DNA of 64,000 nucleotides from Cyclospora cayetanensis (GCF_002999335.1 NW_020312646.1:1-64000), one strand, 5' to 3'; counted from the stretch's first letter, positions 23,410 to 36,582 are shown. The notes: generated by a model from the sequence alone, not told the origin. Translations and numbers: made by a program.

Positions 23410-26400
23410 CGGCAGATAGGGCAGCCGCAATGTCTTTATCCCGGGACTATTCTCCCGCTGCTGCGTGAAGAAGGATTGTTTGTGCTGCATCCGTCGTCGA
23501 CCGCTTGGTATACTGCCATACGCAAATACAGGTCGCTCAGGCATGCAATGCATCCGTCTTGCGAGGCATCCCAAGCTATTTTAGTGCCCGATGCGTCTAT
23601 TTCTCTTCCCCTTTCCTCCGCTGTTAAAAGTGCACCTTACAATGCATCCGCTGCCTTGTCAGTTGAATTCTCTGTGACTGCTGACAAGGAGGCACTGCCT
23701 AATGTAATCGCCTACTGTACGTTCTTGGGAAGAGTCTACGACGCGGGGTCTCTCTCATCCTGGTCACTCAACGATGTAAAGGGATCCTCGAGGGGCTGCC
23801 CCGCCTCGACTCCCCTCTGCGGGCGGCGTGCTGCGGAGGCCGACAATCAAACGATCCCCGACAAGGACCAGCAGCTGGTTTCTGCGGATACCGAGCTGCC
23901 TCTTGCACCCTTCATTCTGCCCGCCACATCGGTTGAGCAATTCGTGAGGGATTGTCTATCCTTTACCGTAGTGCGCACAGCGGATTCTGAGGGTGCCCGC
24001 AGTAAGGAAGCACTCGCCAAGGCCCCCGGCACCCGGAGCGAGGGAAAGGAAAAGGGGGGAAGGTCGATGGTAGGCCTCCGGTCCGCAATTCCACACGGAG
24101 AGACCCGTATGGTGGAGATGCCAGTGGCGGAGTTGCTGCTGCTTAACGAAGGAGAATGTGTGCACCTCCCAGAAGGGATGCACGACATTCTCTCGAGCCT
24201 TAAAGGTACATAGCAAGAAGCGCAAGATTTTGCGTACAAGTTTTCCTTCCCTCGCTCTCTGCACTCCTATTTCTACCTGTCCTTTAACAGCGCAGGATGC
24301 GGAGAACGCCGCATAGGTCTGTGGCGCTGCCCTTGAGCGTTTCCCAAACCACATCACAGATTTACGCCATTATACGCTTTGGGGTTCGGCGTGTGGGTTG
24401 CAGGGATTGCCTCTTTCCGCATTAGGGTGAGGGCGCGCAACTCCTTGCTCTCTCGAGAACTGCGTCACCTTTTGAATCCGGTGTGGCTTCACATAAAGGG
24501 CGTTCGTGCCCTTCCGCCCATCGGCCCACCCGTCTCCCAGATCCAATGCACGCATAGAACGTCTGGGGAAACCAAGGCTGCCACCCCAGCACCGCTCAAA
24601 AAAAGAGCGTTGGGGGCCGCAGCGAGATCGGCAGCAGCTGATTCCAACCTGCCTGCACCCCCTGCGCTCGCAGAAGAGTCAAAGTGCCTTTTTGAGGAGC
24701 CCTTCGAGCGACGCACCTCAGTGACGGAGGGCCAGTCGAAGGCAGGGGCCGCCAGTGAAGGAGGGGGGCCCCTGAGATATTTTGCACGGGCCCGATGTTT
24801 CAGTAGAAACTTGGAAACTGAGCCTACAGCCCCGACGGGCCCTCCGGACGCTCTGCATGTCCGGTGGAACCGTGGCTTTCTCTGTTTCTGGGGTCCTGCG
24901 GCCTTAAGCCAAAAAGAGCTCAGGGATTTTCTCGAGGAGCAGCGCCTGGAGGTCAGGCTGTGCTGCTCGGAAGAGAACGCTGGACTCACGAACACCACAG
25001 AATCCCAGTTCGGAGAGAAAGCAGCCTCAGGCAAGACGCAGGGGAAGCAGCCCCACAGACCGGGAACTGCAGCCGAGCCATCCGCTTCAGCGAAGATGGC
25101 GACTGTGAAGCATGTGCGTGACGGGGGAAACAGTGCAGCTACTGCAGTCTTATTAGATGCCCCCGCACAGTCCCTAGCCTCGAGCACCCCCAGCGATAAC
25201 AACGGCAACACGATGCTTCCTGAGTGCCCAACTTCCCCTCGTAGCCTTCCGTACGGCCGTGCCGCTTTTTGCCTGAGCGCCTTAGCCGCGTGTGGTGCCA
25301 CGCGTCTCTCCCTCTCCGCCAGAGTTCTGCCAGTGCTGGCCGACTGCACGCTTGGCGGAAGTAAAAGCGGTGACAGCCCCTTAGCAGGCCTCAGAGCAAG
25401 CGCACTTGACTTTGTCACATACGAAACCAGAATGACCCTTCGCCTCAGACTTGCTGAGCCCCTCTTTCAATTCGTGCCGTTCATCCTCTCCCCAAGAGCG
25501 ATTCAAGATGCTTCGAGGACTCAGGCAAGACCGTTACAGTGGAGAGGGAGTTTACGAGCTAGGCGTCTGTTGAGGATGCACCAAACTGTCCCTACGGCTC
25601 ACAGCTAAGAGTTGCTATTCGCACTGCTGACATATAAACCCTGCAGACGGCATTGGTGTCTTAGTGGCCTCTAAAGGGTTGCACAGAGATGCTGCATGTG
25701 TGTCAGCTCTAGCGTCGTGCAGCGGGCTTTGTAAAAAGGAGCAGCACTAAGAACACTTCCCTTGATCCGGTGCCTATGCACCTTGCCCATGAAGGAGTCG
25801 ATACAGGCCGCCTGAACCATGGGTTTGCTGAGTCTCCTCAGGAGATCAATCGTCTGTTCCTTCTCTGTGATATGGGGGATTCTCTGGCGGCAGAGGCTCT
25901 GCACATTGCTGAGGCAGAACGGATCTTGAAGGGGGACCCAAAGGAAGCGCTGGGAGAAAGCGCAGATGGAGTAAAGGCCATCGAGGACGAAAAAGAAGCG
26001 ATTGATCAAGCGCGCCTTTCTGGTTTTCTCGTTGAGGACGGACGGTAAGCTGCATGGCGCAATCACAATCGCTGCGCTTTTAACTCACTAGAACAGCGAG
26101 CTGCATCGCCCCAAAGGCCCAGCTCGTTTGAAGCGAATGCTTCGGGGTGTATGCCTAGGCGTCCTCTGACGCGGATTAGGTCCCAAGCCCAGCCTCCGGC
26201 AGAGGCTCAAGGAGTTAAGATGGTTGTTTAAAGGGGATCCACTGGTGCCCCTATAGGGCGTATGTGTCTGTCTAGGTCTTGCATAGCTCCACTCTTGCGG
26301 CGCTTCATCTCGACTCTTTGTCTGCCTTTTGCGTTTCTCGGTAGCGCGCCAGCGTACCACAGGGCAGCAGCAGCACTCTTGCTAAGTGTACGCCTTCGGA

Positions 26401-26830
26401 TCTAGCAGACACAGTGGAAGGCCTTGCTTGCGTGCGTCGCAGGCGTCTCTATGGAGTGATAGAGGGCCATGCCGCTGGCCGGCTACCCGCCGTTGCGGCT
26501 TGTCTGCTATCTGCATGCAGAGAAGGGCGCACAGGGGAAGGAAAAGTGCTGTACAACGCCAGGCTCCGCTTTTCCTCCCGGCGGTACCCCGTAGACTGCG
26601 GCTTGCAGATACTAAAGCTTCTGGTGCCTGTGGCACAAGCAGCAGCATCTCCTGCCGGCCTGGGCAAAAGCAGTTCTGCTGCCGCGCTGGCAGCCGCAGC
26701 TGCGGCATCCAAGTTGCAAACTGCCGGATTGCTCACACGTGCTGCGGATCTCAAGTGCCACGACTTGTTTCCATCCTATGAAGAGCTCAGGTGCCTCGGA
26801 GGCCGCTCTGGACTGGAGGAATCTTCATAG
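23410..26830 (+). CDS. CFAP92-like cilia/flagella-associated protein
   Basis: Resembles the ciliary protein CFAP92 (DUF4550 type); coccidian male gametes are flagellated. Exons: a first exon open from 23410 and ending at 24205 (first ATG 23548), 24404 to about 25600, about 25770-26044, and 26353-26830 (stop TAG). Joins at 24205/24404 (phase 1) and 26044/26353 (phase 2) keep frame. Conserved-looking blocks: SRELRHLLNPVWLHIKGVRA, then FCSFW-type RGFLCFWGP followed by KELRDFLEEQRLEV, YGRAAFCLSALAACGA, ARLSGFLVEDGR, RRRRLYGVIEG, and HDLFPSYEELRCLG near the end. The donor of exon 2 and acceptor of exon 3 are not resolved. Ala/Gly/Ser-rich inserts (about 24600-24780 and 25000-25240) are typical of coccidian proteins. 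Assignment rests on motif order recalled from the family, not alignment. Confidence 0.55.
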
Positions 26831-28596
26831 AAAAGAGGCCAAGGCGTTGGTTTTCTGCTTTGAAATCTTGCCCTGTGTACATGGGCAATGAAAGTCATAA
26901 AGAGTTTAAAATTCATGCACTTTGAAGCGGCTGTACCAAAGAGGGGAAAGAAGGGCCCTTCGCGGCGCGTGCTGAAAGCGCTATTCAGACTGTTTGGGTT
27001 CCTCCAGGGGTTTATGCGTTCATGGGGCTTCTACCAATTTTTGGTATTTACATTCCTCGGAAAAGCGAACCTTGCACATGCGCTTTAATCAAACGCAATT
27101 CCGCCTCTTTGCTCGCCATTTTTTGTAGCGTAGGCACGCAGCGCAGTGGTGCTTTCTTCGACGCTCACGCGCAGGCAATTCATGAATAAGAAGCGCCTGC
27201 ACTCTTCCAGACTGTGTTATTGTGTTGACCCGAGTGTATGGTAGGAAAGCGCGCGCTTTGAAGTGCATTCCTGATCAAACTATAGAGGATTTAAGCACCA
27301 CTCCCTGCTAGTGAATTCCTATTTTTCTAGGGGGCTCCGCTACGCCTCCTCCGTAGCCTCGACGTGTTCTAAAAAGGCGAAAAGGCACCACGTGGTCTCT
27401 ATAAGGTGTAGTGGCGCTGCATTTGACATGAAGAATGATGCATTATGCAGCCTGGTGTTTATGTGATACTAAAACGCGCTGCAATCAGGGCAACATCGCG
27501 GTGGCTTGCCAAGTTGTACTCTTAGAGGCTTTAACTCCCCAAAGAGCGTCTATCAATCATTGAATGCATTATCATCATGCGTTATTCGCTCATATCCCAC
27601 TGTTTCCGCCCCTTTTTCTTGCTTGGGAAGTAGCCGCTCCCGTTGTTTTGTGTAGTGTATGCGCCCTCGCCTTCGTCCCGTACAGATGTGTGGCCCCTTT
27701 GCTGCCTAAAGAATCCGAAAGGCGCCTGTGTAACACTTTCATTTGATGCTCAGACGAGTCGTGCCAAGGAAATCAAGGTTTATTTAACCGGCAATCCCGA
27801 ACATCAAAGCAGTAGTGTGGCAGGCTGGCACTAGTGCTCTGCTCTCGCTGCTCTCCCTTGTCGGCGCTGTCCCGCATACTCCAGACAGGGAATATGTGCA
27901 CCGGAACAAACCTCTTTTCAATGTCTTTTACCCCTTTTTAATTTCTATAAACTCTGATTCCCAGAATTTTATCCAGACTCTAGACCCTGGATGTGAGCCC
28001 TAACGAAGCCCCTCCCCTACAAAGCCCTTACACGCCCAGCACAGAAACAGCCAACAGGCCATGCCTCCTCCTCCAAAACACTGGTACCCCTTTCTTGAGG
28101 CTGTCATCACTCTTTAATGAGGATCCTCGCATGAGAGATATCGGCCCCCTTGATCCGACACCGTAAGCCCTGAGTCACAAAAGGCGTTTCCCAGCCACGC
28201 AAGCGGTGTTGCAGCTAAACCTTTTCATACGCGCCTCTTGTTGGCCGTTCCCCAGCAACGATCGACAGGAACAGACTGCTCAGCGTCCACTCACAGCCTT
28301 AGCAGGGAGCTCGGTCCATGCTCCTCTTCCTGGAATGGCTTGTGCTGCCGCTAACATCTCCTCCTGAGGTTGCAAGCCCTAGGCTTTTTCCAATAGTAGA
28401 TCCCTCCTAGACGCGCTGCTCTGCCTCCTAGTAGGGTATAGCCCCCTTACTGCCGACGACCAGAATGCGCGTATTTTAGCAACCTTTTTGCCCGCCGTCA
28501 CGCACTTCCCACCAGGATGCCTTCCTTGAGTCGGGGAGGGCCTAAGCAGCAGAAGCAGCAGCAGCAAGGGGCAGCTTGCCGCTCCTAGAAAGTATA
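26831..28596. other. Intergenic, no gene recognised
   Basis: A 66-codon frame at 26888-27088 and others are short and lack motifs. Base composition shifts towards GC and CAG-type triplets from about 28.5 kb. Confidence 0.5.
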
Positions 28597-31500
28597 ATGC
28601 TGCGACATGGGAGAAGCATTCTTACCCGCCAGTTCGTCCAGGGGCCCACGTCTCGCAGAAGAACCCCCGGATCTGCCTTTCAAACGCGGAGGGTTTTGGC
28701 GGCTCAAGCCATTAGCAGCGCGAGACTGGTATCACCCCCACACTGCAGTGGGAGCAGCGGCTGCGGCACCAGGCACTGCTTTCTGCAGCGTCGAGAAGCG
28801 ACTCTCGCCCCCGATAAGCAGCGGCTGGAAGTGCCAGCAGTCGCAACGAAAGCCGCTGAAGCTGCAGCACCTCTCTGCCTTGCCGCGAGAGCAGCAGCAG
28901 CGGATTCGGAGTGTCTGGACACAGTAAGCGCGCAGCTTTGCTGGCCGTCTGGGGGCCCTTCCCACGCAGGTGACCCTAAGGGCCTCGCCTGCAGATCCCG
29001 CCCCCTAGAGGGGTGTTCGCTCGCTGTAAAGGAGATAAAGCGGCGCTCGGGGGGGGAGCCTTCACACTTCCTGCTACTTCGCCAAGAGCATCAGGCTGCC
29101 GGCTTGCCAGCCGGCAAGCCGGTGCCTGCAAACGCTTCTATCGGAAGCCCTGTGGAAAGCAGCAGCAGCAGCATCAGCAGCACCAACCGCAAGAATTCGA
29201 GCAGCAGCAGCAGCATCAGCAGCACCAACCAAAAGAATTCGAGCGGCAGCAGCAGCAGAAGTGCTGGCCTCGAAGCAAAGGTGCCTCTAAGCGGTCCTTC
29301 TAGGCAAGCCACATCCAAGTCTTCAGAGGATGCAGAACCTTCGCCCCTCCCTGCCGAGCCGAGTGACGCCTTACGCGTTCTCAAGGATGCAGCCGCGGGA
29401 GGCAATGCTGGGGGTACGGCTGCAGCCCCCCCTCTCGTGATTTCGACGGCTACTACGTCGTCTGCTTTGAATAGACGCCCGCGGGTGATCTCGGAGTGCA
29501 GCGGCTGCTCCTTATCCACACCCACTGCGTGGAGGAAGTGGCTGCTGCTCCTGGCCGAAGAGAACGCGCAGCGCAGGCAGCAGCTGCTTCTCGCCTATCC
29601 GTTTGCTTGCAAGAAGCACAGAAAAAGCTTGGCAGCCTCTGGTTAGGACTGGACGCTGCTCCTGCCGCTGTTTCTTTTGCGACCTTACTATTGCCGCAGT
29701 CTAAGGCGCCTCCTTAACAGAGCTTCCCCTTGCTCAGCTCTTCGCCAGACAGCCTGCTGAAAGGCCCTTATCGGGTGCACTGCTACACGTTTTGCTGCTG
29801 CTGCTGTGCAGATCCAGGAGGTCCTTCCGTTGTTGGCTTCGCTCAACTGCTGCGGATGCTGGAAGCGGCTGCTCTGTACCCGCACGCGACAGAAGCGGCA
29901 GTTGCAGCTCTGAGGCAGCGCGTGCAGCTGGGAGTGCCGGCTGCAGCAGCCGCTGTCTCGCATGCAAGGCAGCTTTCTGAGCGTCTGGCTTATGCGGAAC
30001 GGGGCTTGTATTTGCTAACCCTAGAAAAAGGCGCACAGCTGCTGCAGGTAGGGGGGTGGGTGTCGGGAAAGACGTCTACACTCGATGCGAGGGTTGCTTC
30101 TTTGAAGTTTCCTGGGAGGGAATGCATCGCGAGCAGCAGCGAGGCAGCGACAGAGGTTGTTGGAGAGCCTCCTGTTGAGCGTCGGTCGGAGAAAACGCCT
30201 CTCTTTGCGCTAGAAAACGCAAAAACATGCGAGCGTTTGTTGGCGAGCCAGTCCGCTGGGAAGCCCCTTGGAGGGGGATTTGCCGGAAAACTGCGAAGGA
30301 GAGGTTGCTGCTGCGACTGCCGCTGCTGATGTGCTGCAGAGCCTGCGAAACTTTGACGCCTCCGAGAGCTTTCTCCTTGAAGCCACGGCTGCAAGGCCTC
30401 CCTTTCACCCAGGATCTAAGACGCCCTGCTGGACCTTTCGAACTGTGGAGCGACCCCTGCATGCAATTTCAACTAGACAGCAGGCAACGCCGCAGCAGCT
30501 CGAGAGCGGCTCGCTCCTCGTCCTAAAGCCAGTAGACGAGGTTCGACTCGGCGCTGTAGGGGCAGCTGCTGCTGGATTGCTGTTGCTAAATTGCTGCTGC
30601 TAAATTGCTGCGTTGGCGAGCTTCGACGTCTATCGCAAAGAGGGCTGGTGCTGTTGCTTCCTGCCGCGCGTGGCAGGTGCTATTTCGTGTGCGGTGTACT
30701 AATGTGTCTGTTTGTGCGTGTATGTGTATCTCTGTGTTTGTGTGTGTGTGTGTCTATCTCTATATATATACATATACCTGTATGTGTGTGTGTATGTCTC
30801 TGTGTGTGTGTGTATCTCTGTATATGTGTATGTCTCTCTGTGTATATGTGTATGTATCTCTCTGTGTGTGTGTGTATCTCTGTGTTTGTGTGTGTATGTA
30901 TCTCTATATGTATCTGTGTATCTGTGTTTTTGCTTGGTACAGGCCTCGGCAGTGCTTGCGAAAGCGCTGCGGAAGCTGCATGGGAACGCCTTTGACTTCT
31001 CATCGATCACTGCAGAAGCAAGGGAAGCCTCATGGGCAGCAGCGGGTGCCACAAGTGTGACTGAGTCAAAGCAGCAGCTGCGGCAGCTGCTGCAAGAGGC
31101 AGACAGGAAGCATTCCATTCAGTGTGCAGCCTGCGGCTCTCTCTTGATGCTTTCGGTGTGCGAGATGACTCAGCAGCCCTTGCACTGTCCGAACTGCGCA
31201 GCTACAACAGCAGCTTCGCCTTCAGCAGCATCCTTCGCTTCGAGCCATGAGAACCCCTTGCAGCAGGAAGGGGCAGCAACAAGGTTCACTGCGATGCGCC
31301 ATGTGCTGCAGCAGCTGGCGTCGGTGAGTCTTTCTCCGAGGGGCTGCTGCTTGCCGTCGCGGCTGCTGCCTGCGCGTCGGGCTGTGCTGCTGTATGCAGG
31401 CCTGCCTTTCCTGCGTGCTGTTGTGAGGCAGGCTAGCTCCTTGACAGCTGATCGATTCGCGCTGGACGTTCCCACATACGTCGCCGTTGTCGGCAGCCGC

Positions 31501-34500
31501 AGCAAACCGCAAAATTTGAGGCTGCGGGTTGTGCCTCTCCCCGCTGCGGCTGCGAGGGCTGCCGCGAGCGGGAGCAGCGGCGCTGCCAGCGGCGATCCTC
31601 GGAGGGAAGACGGGCATCAAGGGCACTCAGCAGATGCAGCGAAGCCGTCAGAAGGAGGAGACACAGCACCAGCCCTCCCGGAGAGGCAGCAGGCATCCTC
31701 GCGAGACGATCTTCCCCCCCCCGCAGAGGGGGGAGCCTTTGCAGTTTCTGCAGGCGCGCGCTTCTGGGCCATGCCGGTGTCATTCGTTTCAGCAGTGCAT
31801 GCCAGGCAAATCGACGCCCTTAAGCAGCTTGTGGACGACGCTGCAGGAGCAAGTGCGTCTGCTGCAGCAACTACGACGCGCGAGGCGGCAGCAGCAGCAG
31901 CGGCGGACGGCTGGCGTCGGTGCCACGGAGAGAATCGCATTCTTGAGGTTCTCACGCATGGCGGAGGATGGGGGGCAGATCCGTCGAAGGCCGCTGCTGC
32001 CGAGGCTTGCCACGCATTTCTCAGATATACAGCACCCGCCATCTATCAGGTAGCCTCGGGGGAGGCAGCAGAGAGTCGCGTTGCAACGTTCACCGCTCCT
32101 GCAGCATCCGCCAGCACTCCGCGCCTGCATGCAACTGCACTGACCCCGCGGCAGCAAGAAGCGGTCCTTGCAGCGACATCTCCAGGCAGCCGCATCATCA
32201 CAATAGAGGGCAAGTAGAAGCGCTCACACGCACGCACAAACATACACATGCCTGCACGACACGCCAACGCACCAAGTGCCTCTTTTTATCAAAGGAAGCG
32301 CTTACTGCTGTGTGCTGCTGCTGCCTGCTGTTGCGGAGGCGACTTGGGAAGGCTGCAGCATTTTCGCTGCCCTTCGAAACGTTGCGTTCGTCTGCTTGCG
32401 CCGCGGCGCCTTGGCTGTCGGCTGCCTCTCCGCATGTCTGCCCCTCATGACGCTTGCGGTCTGCGCTGCTGACTCCCCACATGCAGGGCCCCCTGGCACA
32501 GGAAAAACTGCAGTAGCCGCTGCAGTGGTGAGACAGTGGCTTTGCGGCGCTGCATGCCGCGCACAATCGGCGTGCAACGATCCCCACTGCACCTGCCGAG
32601 CACCCATCTTCGTTGCTGCGGGAACGCATGCGGCCCTCCGTTCACTAAAGAACAAACTCGACCTGGAGGGTGAGCTGAGCATCTCCTCAGCACGCGAACT
32701 GAAGAAAAATTCCCAGAAAAAACAGCAGCGCGCGCCTGGACGGCCTGCAAAGCGCTCGTCGCAGGCTTAGTCCACCCGCTATACTTAAAGGGGCACCACG
32801 AAAGTGGCACTTCTTCTGCTGCACGAGATGCAGAGCTTTTCAACTGCACCGAGTACGTATGTGTATGTGTATATGTGTATGTGTATATGTGTATGTGTAT
32901 GTATATGTATGTGTATGTGTTGCAATTCCAGGAGTCGAGACAGTACGCCTCTCAGACGAGGCGACGGTTTCTGTGGCGCTAGACAGGGCATCTTCTTCTC
33001 GCCAGGTAGGTCTGCTGCTTCGTGTGTCGAAAACGATGTCTGAGGTGCTGTGTTGGCTGCCTCTGTTCTTGCTGCTCCACTTTCGCGTCTGGGCTAGAGA
33101 AGAAGTTTTGAGGACGGGTATGCGCATGCTGTGTTTTGTTCTTCCATGGGTGATATGGCGATCATGCAGGGCGTCGTGTTGCTAGACACCGTTTACCAGG
33201 TAAAAGGAAACGAAGAGCCGCCTGACGCTGAATTTCTGCAGCAGCGCGCGTATGTTGCTGTGGCGGAGTGTGGGAGACGCCTTGACTGCGCTCGCCTGCT
33301 GCACTTGCTGCAGGGGTATCGACTGTCGCTGATGAATTTACGGCCCGCGCGCGTGCTCGTTGATGAAAGCTCCCAGCTTACTGGTGCGTCACAGGCTTTT
33401 TGGCGTGTTTTTTCCGAGGAAACTTTTATCGACAAAGCCTCTGCAGCCGCCGCATGCGATTCGCCGTCTACTGCTGCAGGGCAGGCAGTGTGGGCGTCCT
33501 AGAGAGGCGCATATCCAGTTTTCTTCCACCGTGGCACTTCGCTCGCTTGTCGTCGCCTGCCTTCTCGTCTGGTATTCGCGTCTTTCGCTGTCTGCCTGTG
33601 CGGCCTGAGCAGCGTCTTTCTTAGCCCATGTGTCACCGGTTGCGCAGAGTTCGCTGGGTTGGGGGCGCTCGTGCACGGTGCTGAAGTCGCAGTTTTCATC
33701 GGAGATGAGAAACAACTGCAGCCAGCCACCTCCCTGCCTCCCCATGAGGCGCCTCCTCGCTCGCTCTTCAGTGCTCTCAAGGGTGGGGAAGTCAACGCCT
33801 TTAGCCACGCTCTGCCCGTCGTGCCGCGCCTCCTCCTTACCGGAAGCCTCATGTGCTTCGATGCATTCTATGGGCGGGGAGACGAAAAAGGGGACAGGAA
33901 ACGTGGAATTAGGGGGGAAGGGGAAGCGCAGTGGCTTAAAGAGGCCGCAGTGTATGTCTGTGCAGGCAAGCCTTCAAGACTGCTGCAGCTCAGGGGCGTG
34001 TGTGGTGCTGTGCTGCATGCAGGCGGCGCTTGCCAGTCAGTCCTTCTGAATGTTCAGTTTCGCATGCCTCCGCTGCTTGCGGCCTTTATCTCGGCGCATT
34101 TTTACGAGGGACGCCTTATGACGCACCCTTCTCGCGCTGTACCTGTGCAGCAGCAGCAGCAGCAGCAAGTTTTGCCTAGCGGCGAGCGCGACTGTGGCTC
34201 TCTCACGAGACTGGAGCTTCAGCCCGCGGCGAGCGCTTCCTCTAAGGCTTCTAAAGGAGGCAGAACTGACGGGGGGAGACGTCCAGACGAGCAAAGGCCT
34301 CGACTTTTCCGGCTCGCCTCGGAGCCGCTTGTTGCGAAGCAGGAGACTGCAGCTGCGACAGAAAGCTTGAGCCGATTTCCTTGGCCTAACGGGAGTGAAG
34401 GCGACAAGGACCTCGCCGTTCGCCTTCTGCGGCAGATGCAGAGGGAAGCGTATCCGCTGGGGTGTCTCCAAGACGCAAGCCATCCCCCTGGTGCGCCCTC

Positions 34501-35524
34501 CTTGCAAGACTTCGTGCCAGAGCGTCTGCCTATCCTATTTATCGACACCTCGCCATGGGCTTCGAGTGCGCGCATGCAAGTCGCCAGGGTTTCCCTGCCG
34601 CGTGAAGAGGCAACGGCTGCGGCTGTCGCCTCACGAGGGAGAGCATGCACGACATCGCAAGGCCAGGAGTGCCCTTCCAAGGGGGTTGTACAGTGTCTTT
34701 TCGCGGAGCAGCGCGTCAAAGGCTCTCTACAGAATCCTCTGTACGCTGGGCGTGCCCAAATATACGGCGTGCAGCAAACGCGTCGTGACAGCCCAAACTA
34801 TAGAAACGCCGGGCAGCTTTGCGTGGAGTCTGTCTGGCAGGAGGGGTGGCGCGCAGGGCATGCGTGTGGATGATAGCTGCACTGGCACATGCTCATTTTT
34901 TTGACGCCACGCATGCTTGGACCCGCCAGAACCTCGAGTTTACACTGGGCTGCGTGCTTGTGCCGCCACATGCTATTCGTGCTTCCTGCTCTTCAGGGAG
35001 GCCTTTCTGGTATTCAGATGCGTGGAGATGCTGCTCAACAGCGGGGCGAGCAAGGCAGATCTCGCGGTTCTCACCCCCTACCAGGCTCAGGCGCAGCTTC
35101 TCTCCCGCATTCTGCATCCTCCCAAAGTAGGGGACTCTATCGCACCGGCGGCTGCCGCTGCTTGCGGTGCTGCAAGACGTCGGTGCTCTCTCCGTGCCTA
35201 CCTACCTACCGTGCAGAAGCTTCGATGAACGGGTCCATATGTGTCTGTGTATAATATATGTATGTATGCATACATGTATAGAGGTATATGTGCATGCGCC
35301 TCCTTCGTAATTACGGCCTTCTTTGTACTTCTTGTCTTGCAGGCAGCAGGGACGGATACTCAGGAAAAGCGGAGGCGATCGAGTCGTCTATCGTTCGTGC
35401 AGCCAGTGAGGAAGGCACTGCATGCGCCTATTTTACATTCTTTTCTGCGTCTCCTCTGCCGAAGCGCCTCCGCTTGTGGCCTTGCTGACAGCCGGTGCTG
35501 CTGCTAGTCTGCACGCTATGTTTT

Positions 35525-35571
<47 letters not shown>

Positions 35572-36582
35572 ATCTCCTTCCCCGTGCTGCTCCTCCTACG
35601 GGGGTGGCTCATACCCTACGCTCTACTCTTGAAGAACTGGCATTTGAACGTTTGAGGGCTGCTGGGCATTGAGGCGCCTACTCTCAAGATTGATAAAAGG
35701 TGTCTCGTCGAAGCCGCAAGAAATGATGGCGCTTATACTTTTTGATCAAGGTGTGCTCTCGGAATGCACCTCCTCAGGCTCTTGATGTGCTTGACGAAAG
35801 GCAACGCCCCCATCCCCAGGTGTTTACTGTCGATGGCTTTCAGGGCCATGAGAGGCCGTACATCATCCTCTCTGCTGTCAAAGGCCTCCGCAGGGTGAGT
35901 CTTAGGATTCTTCTACAGAAATTTTATTCTTCCCCTCCTCGACCGCCTCGTCGGTCTGTCGCACGAGGCCTCCTGTGAACTCCTCTTTTGTTTCAATTGG
36001 CTGCATAAAACTGCCTTTTGAGCTGCTCACCACATCCACTATCCTCGGCGCCAAACACAGTTACACAGCATACACAACCACACGCACATACATATACCCA
36101 TGGGTATACATATATATATGTATATATATATGTATGTATACATTCCCACAAAGGCTCTCCCGAATTTTGGCTTAGTAGTTCTAAAAGGTTGCATTTTTTG
36201 TGTATGGTTCCAATGCTCCTCTTTCACGTCTTTTAGCGAATGCACTCCCTAGGGACATATATATACATATATATTTGACGCCTTCCAGCTTTGTGCCTGC
36301 ACCGATACCTGTGTCGGTGCAGTGTCTGTACAGCAGCACAGTTCGCCTTCGTGTGCGTCCTTTACTACCCCTTTTGTGCAGCACTCCCAAGAGCTTTTTC
36401 TTTTTGATCCCCGGCGAATAAATGTGGCTTTGTCGAGGGCCAGCAGAGGACTCGTCATCGTCGGCAATGCCTGCGCACTCTCCCAGGCGTCGCCTACCTG
36501 GAATGTGTGCAAACCCTTGGAAACGCCAAAGCCTTCAACCTTATGCTCACCACCCTACGCCTGTAGACCCCAAATCATCTAA
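28597..36582 (+). CDS. UPF1-like superfamily 1 RNA/DNA helicase
   Basis: Large ATP-dependent helicase of the UPF1/SMUBP2/SEN1 clade. The C-terminal half is clear: exons 30943-32209, 32487-32669, 32932-33005, 33170-33383, 33648 to about 34200 or beyond, 34997-35126, about 35740-35894 and 36382-36582. Motifs in order: TPRQQEAV (Q motif), GPPGTGKTAVA (32487-32515), VDESSQL (33359-33380), FIGDEKQLQP (about 33695), LLNVQFRMPPLL (about 34045), LAVLTPYQAQ (about 35070), TVDGFQGHE (about 35826) and RRINVALSRA (about 36410). A C-x2-C-x16-C-x2-C zinc-ribbon-like motif (31122-31197) precedes the core. The first half (28597-30600) is Ser/Ala/Gln-rich with uncertain splicing and could be a separate gene. 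The intron before the P-loop is GC-AG. Several introns are filled with microsatellite. The exact subfamily is not resolved. Confidence 0.7.
29157..29245 (+). repeat. CAG/AGC-rich tandem repeat in coding sequence
   Basis: Two copies of an about 42-base unit made of AGC triplets followed by ACCAAC-CGCAAGAATTCG or ACCAAC-CAAAAGAATTCG, encoding Ser-rich SSSSISSTNRKNS and SSSSISSTNQKNS. In another frame the same bases give poly-Gln. Confidence 0.8.
30700..30942 (+). repeat. TG-rich microsatellite ending at a splice acceptor
   Basis: About 240 bases of imperfect TGTGTATGTCTCTGTG-type repeat. It reads as Val/Cys/Tyr/Leu strings in open frames but ends at a GGTACAG acceptor at 30942, so it is most likely intronic. 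Confidence 0.75.
32848..32921 (+). repeat. TATG/TGTA microsatellite in a helicase intron
   Basis: About 74 bases of TATGTG/TATATG units lying just before the acceptor TTGCAATTCCAG at 32931. Confidence 0.8.
35526..35571 (+). repeat. (CA)n microsatellite
   Basis: An uninterrupted run of about 23 CA dinucleotides inside the helicase locus, in presumed intron. Confidence 0.95.

Noticed and set aside
24489..25418. 309-codon minus-strand frame opposite the CFAP92-like exon
   Set aside because: Shadow of a GC-rich coding exon; it has no motif, while the plus strand carries the family blocks.
26888..27088. 66-codon plus-strand frame with basic and aromatic residues
   Set aside because: Isolated, no motif or neighbours; likely chance.
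30712..30942. Start of a 501-codon frame with VCVYVYLCV strings
   Set aside because: This is microsatellite translation; the real exon starts after the acceptor at 30942.
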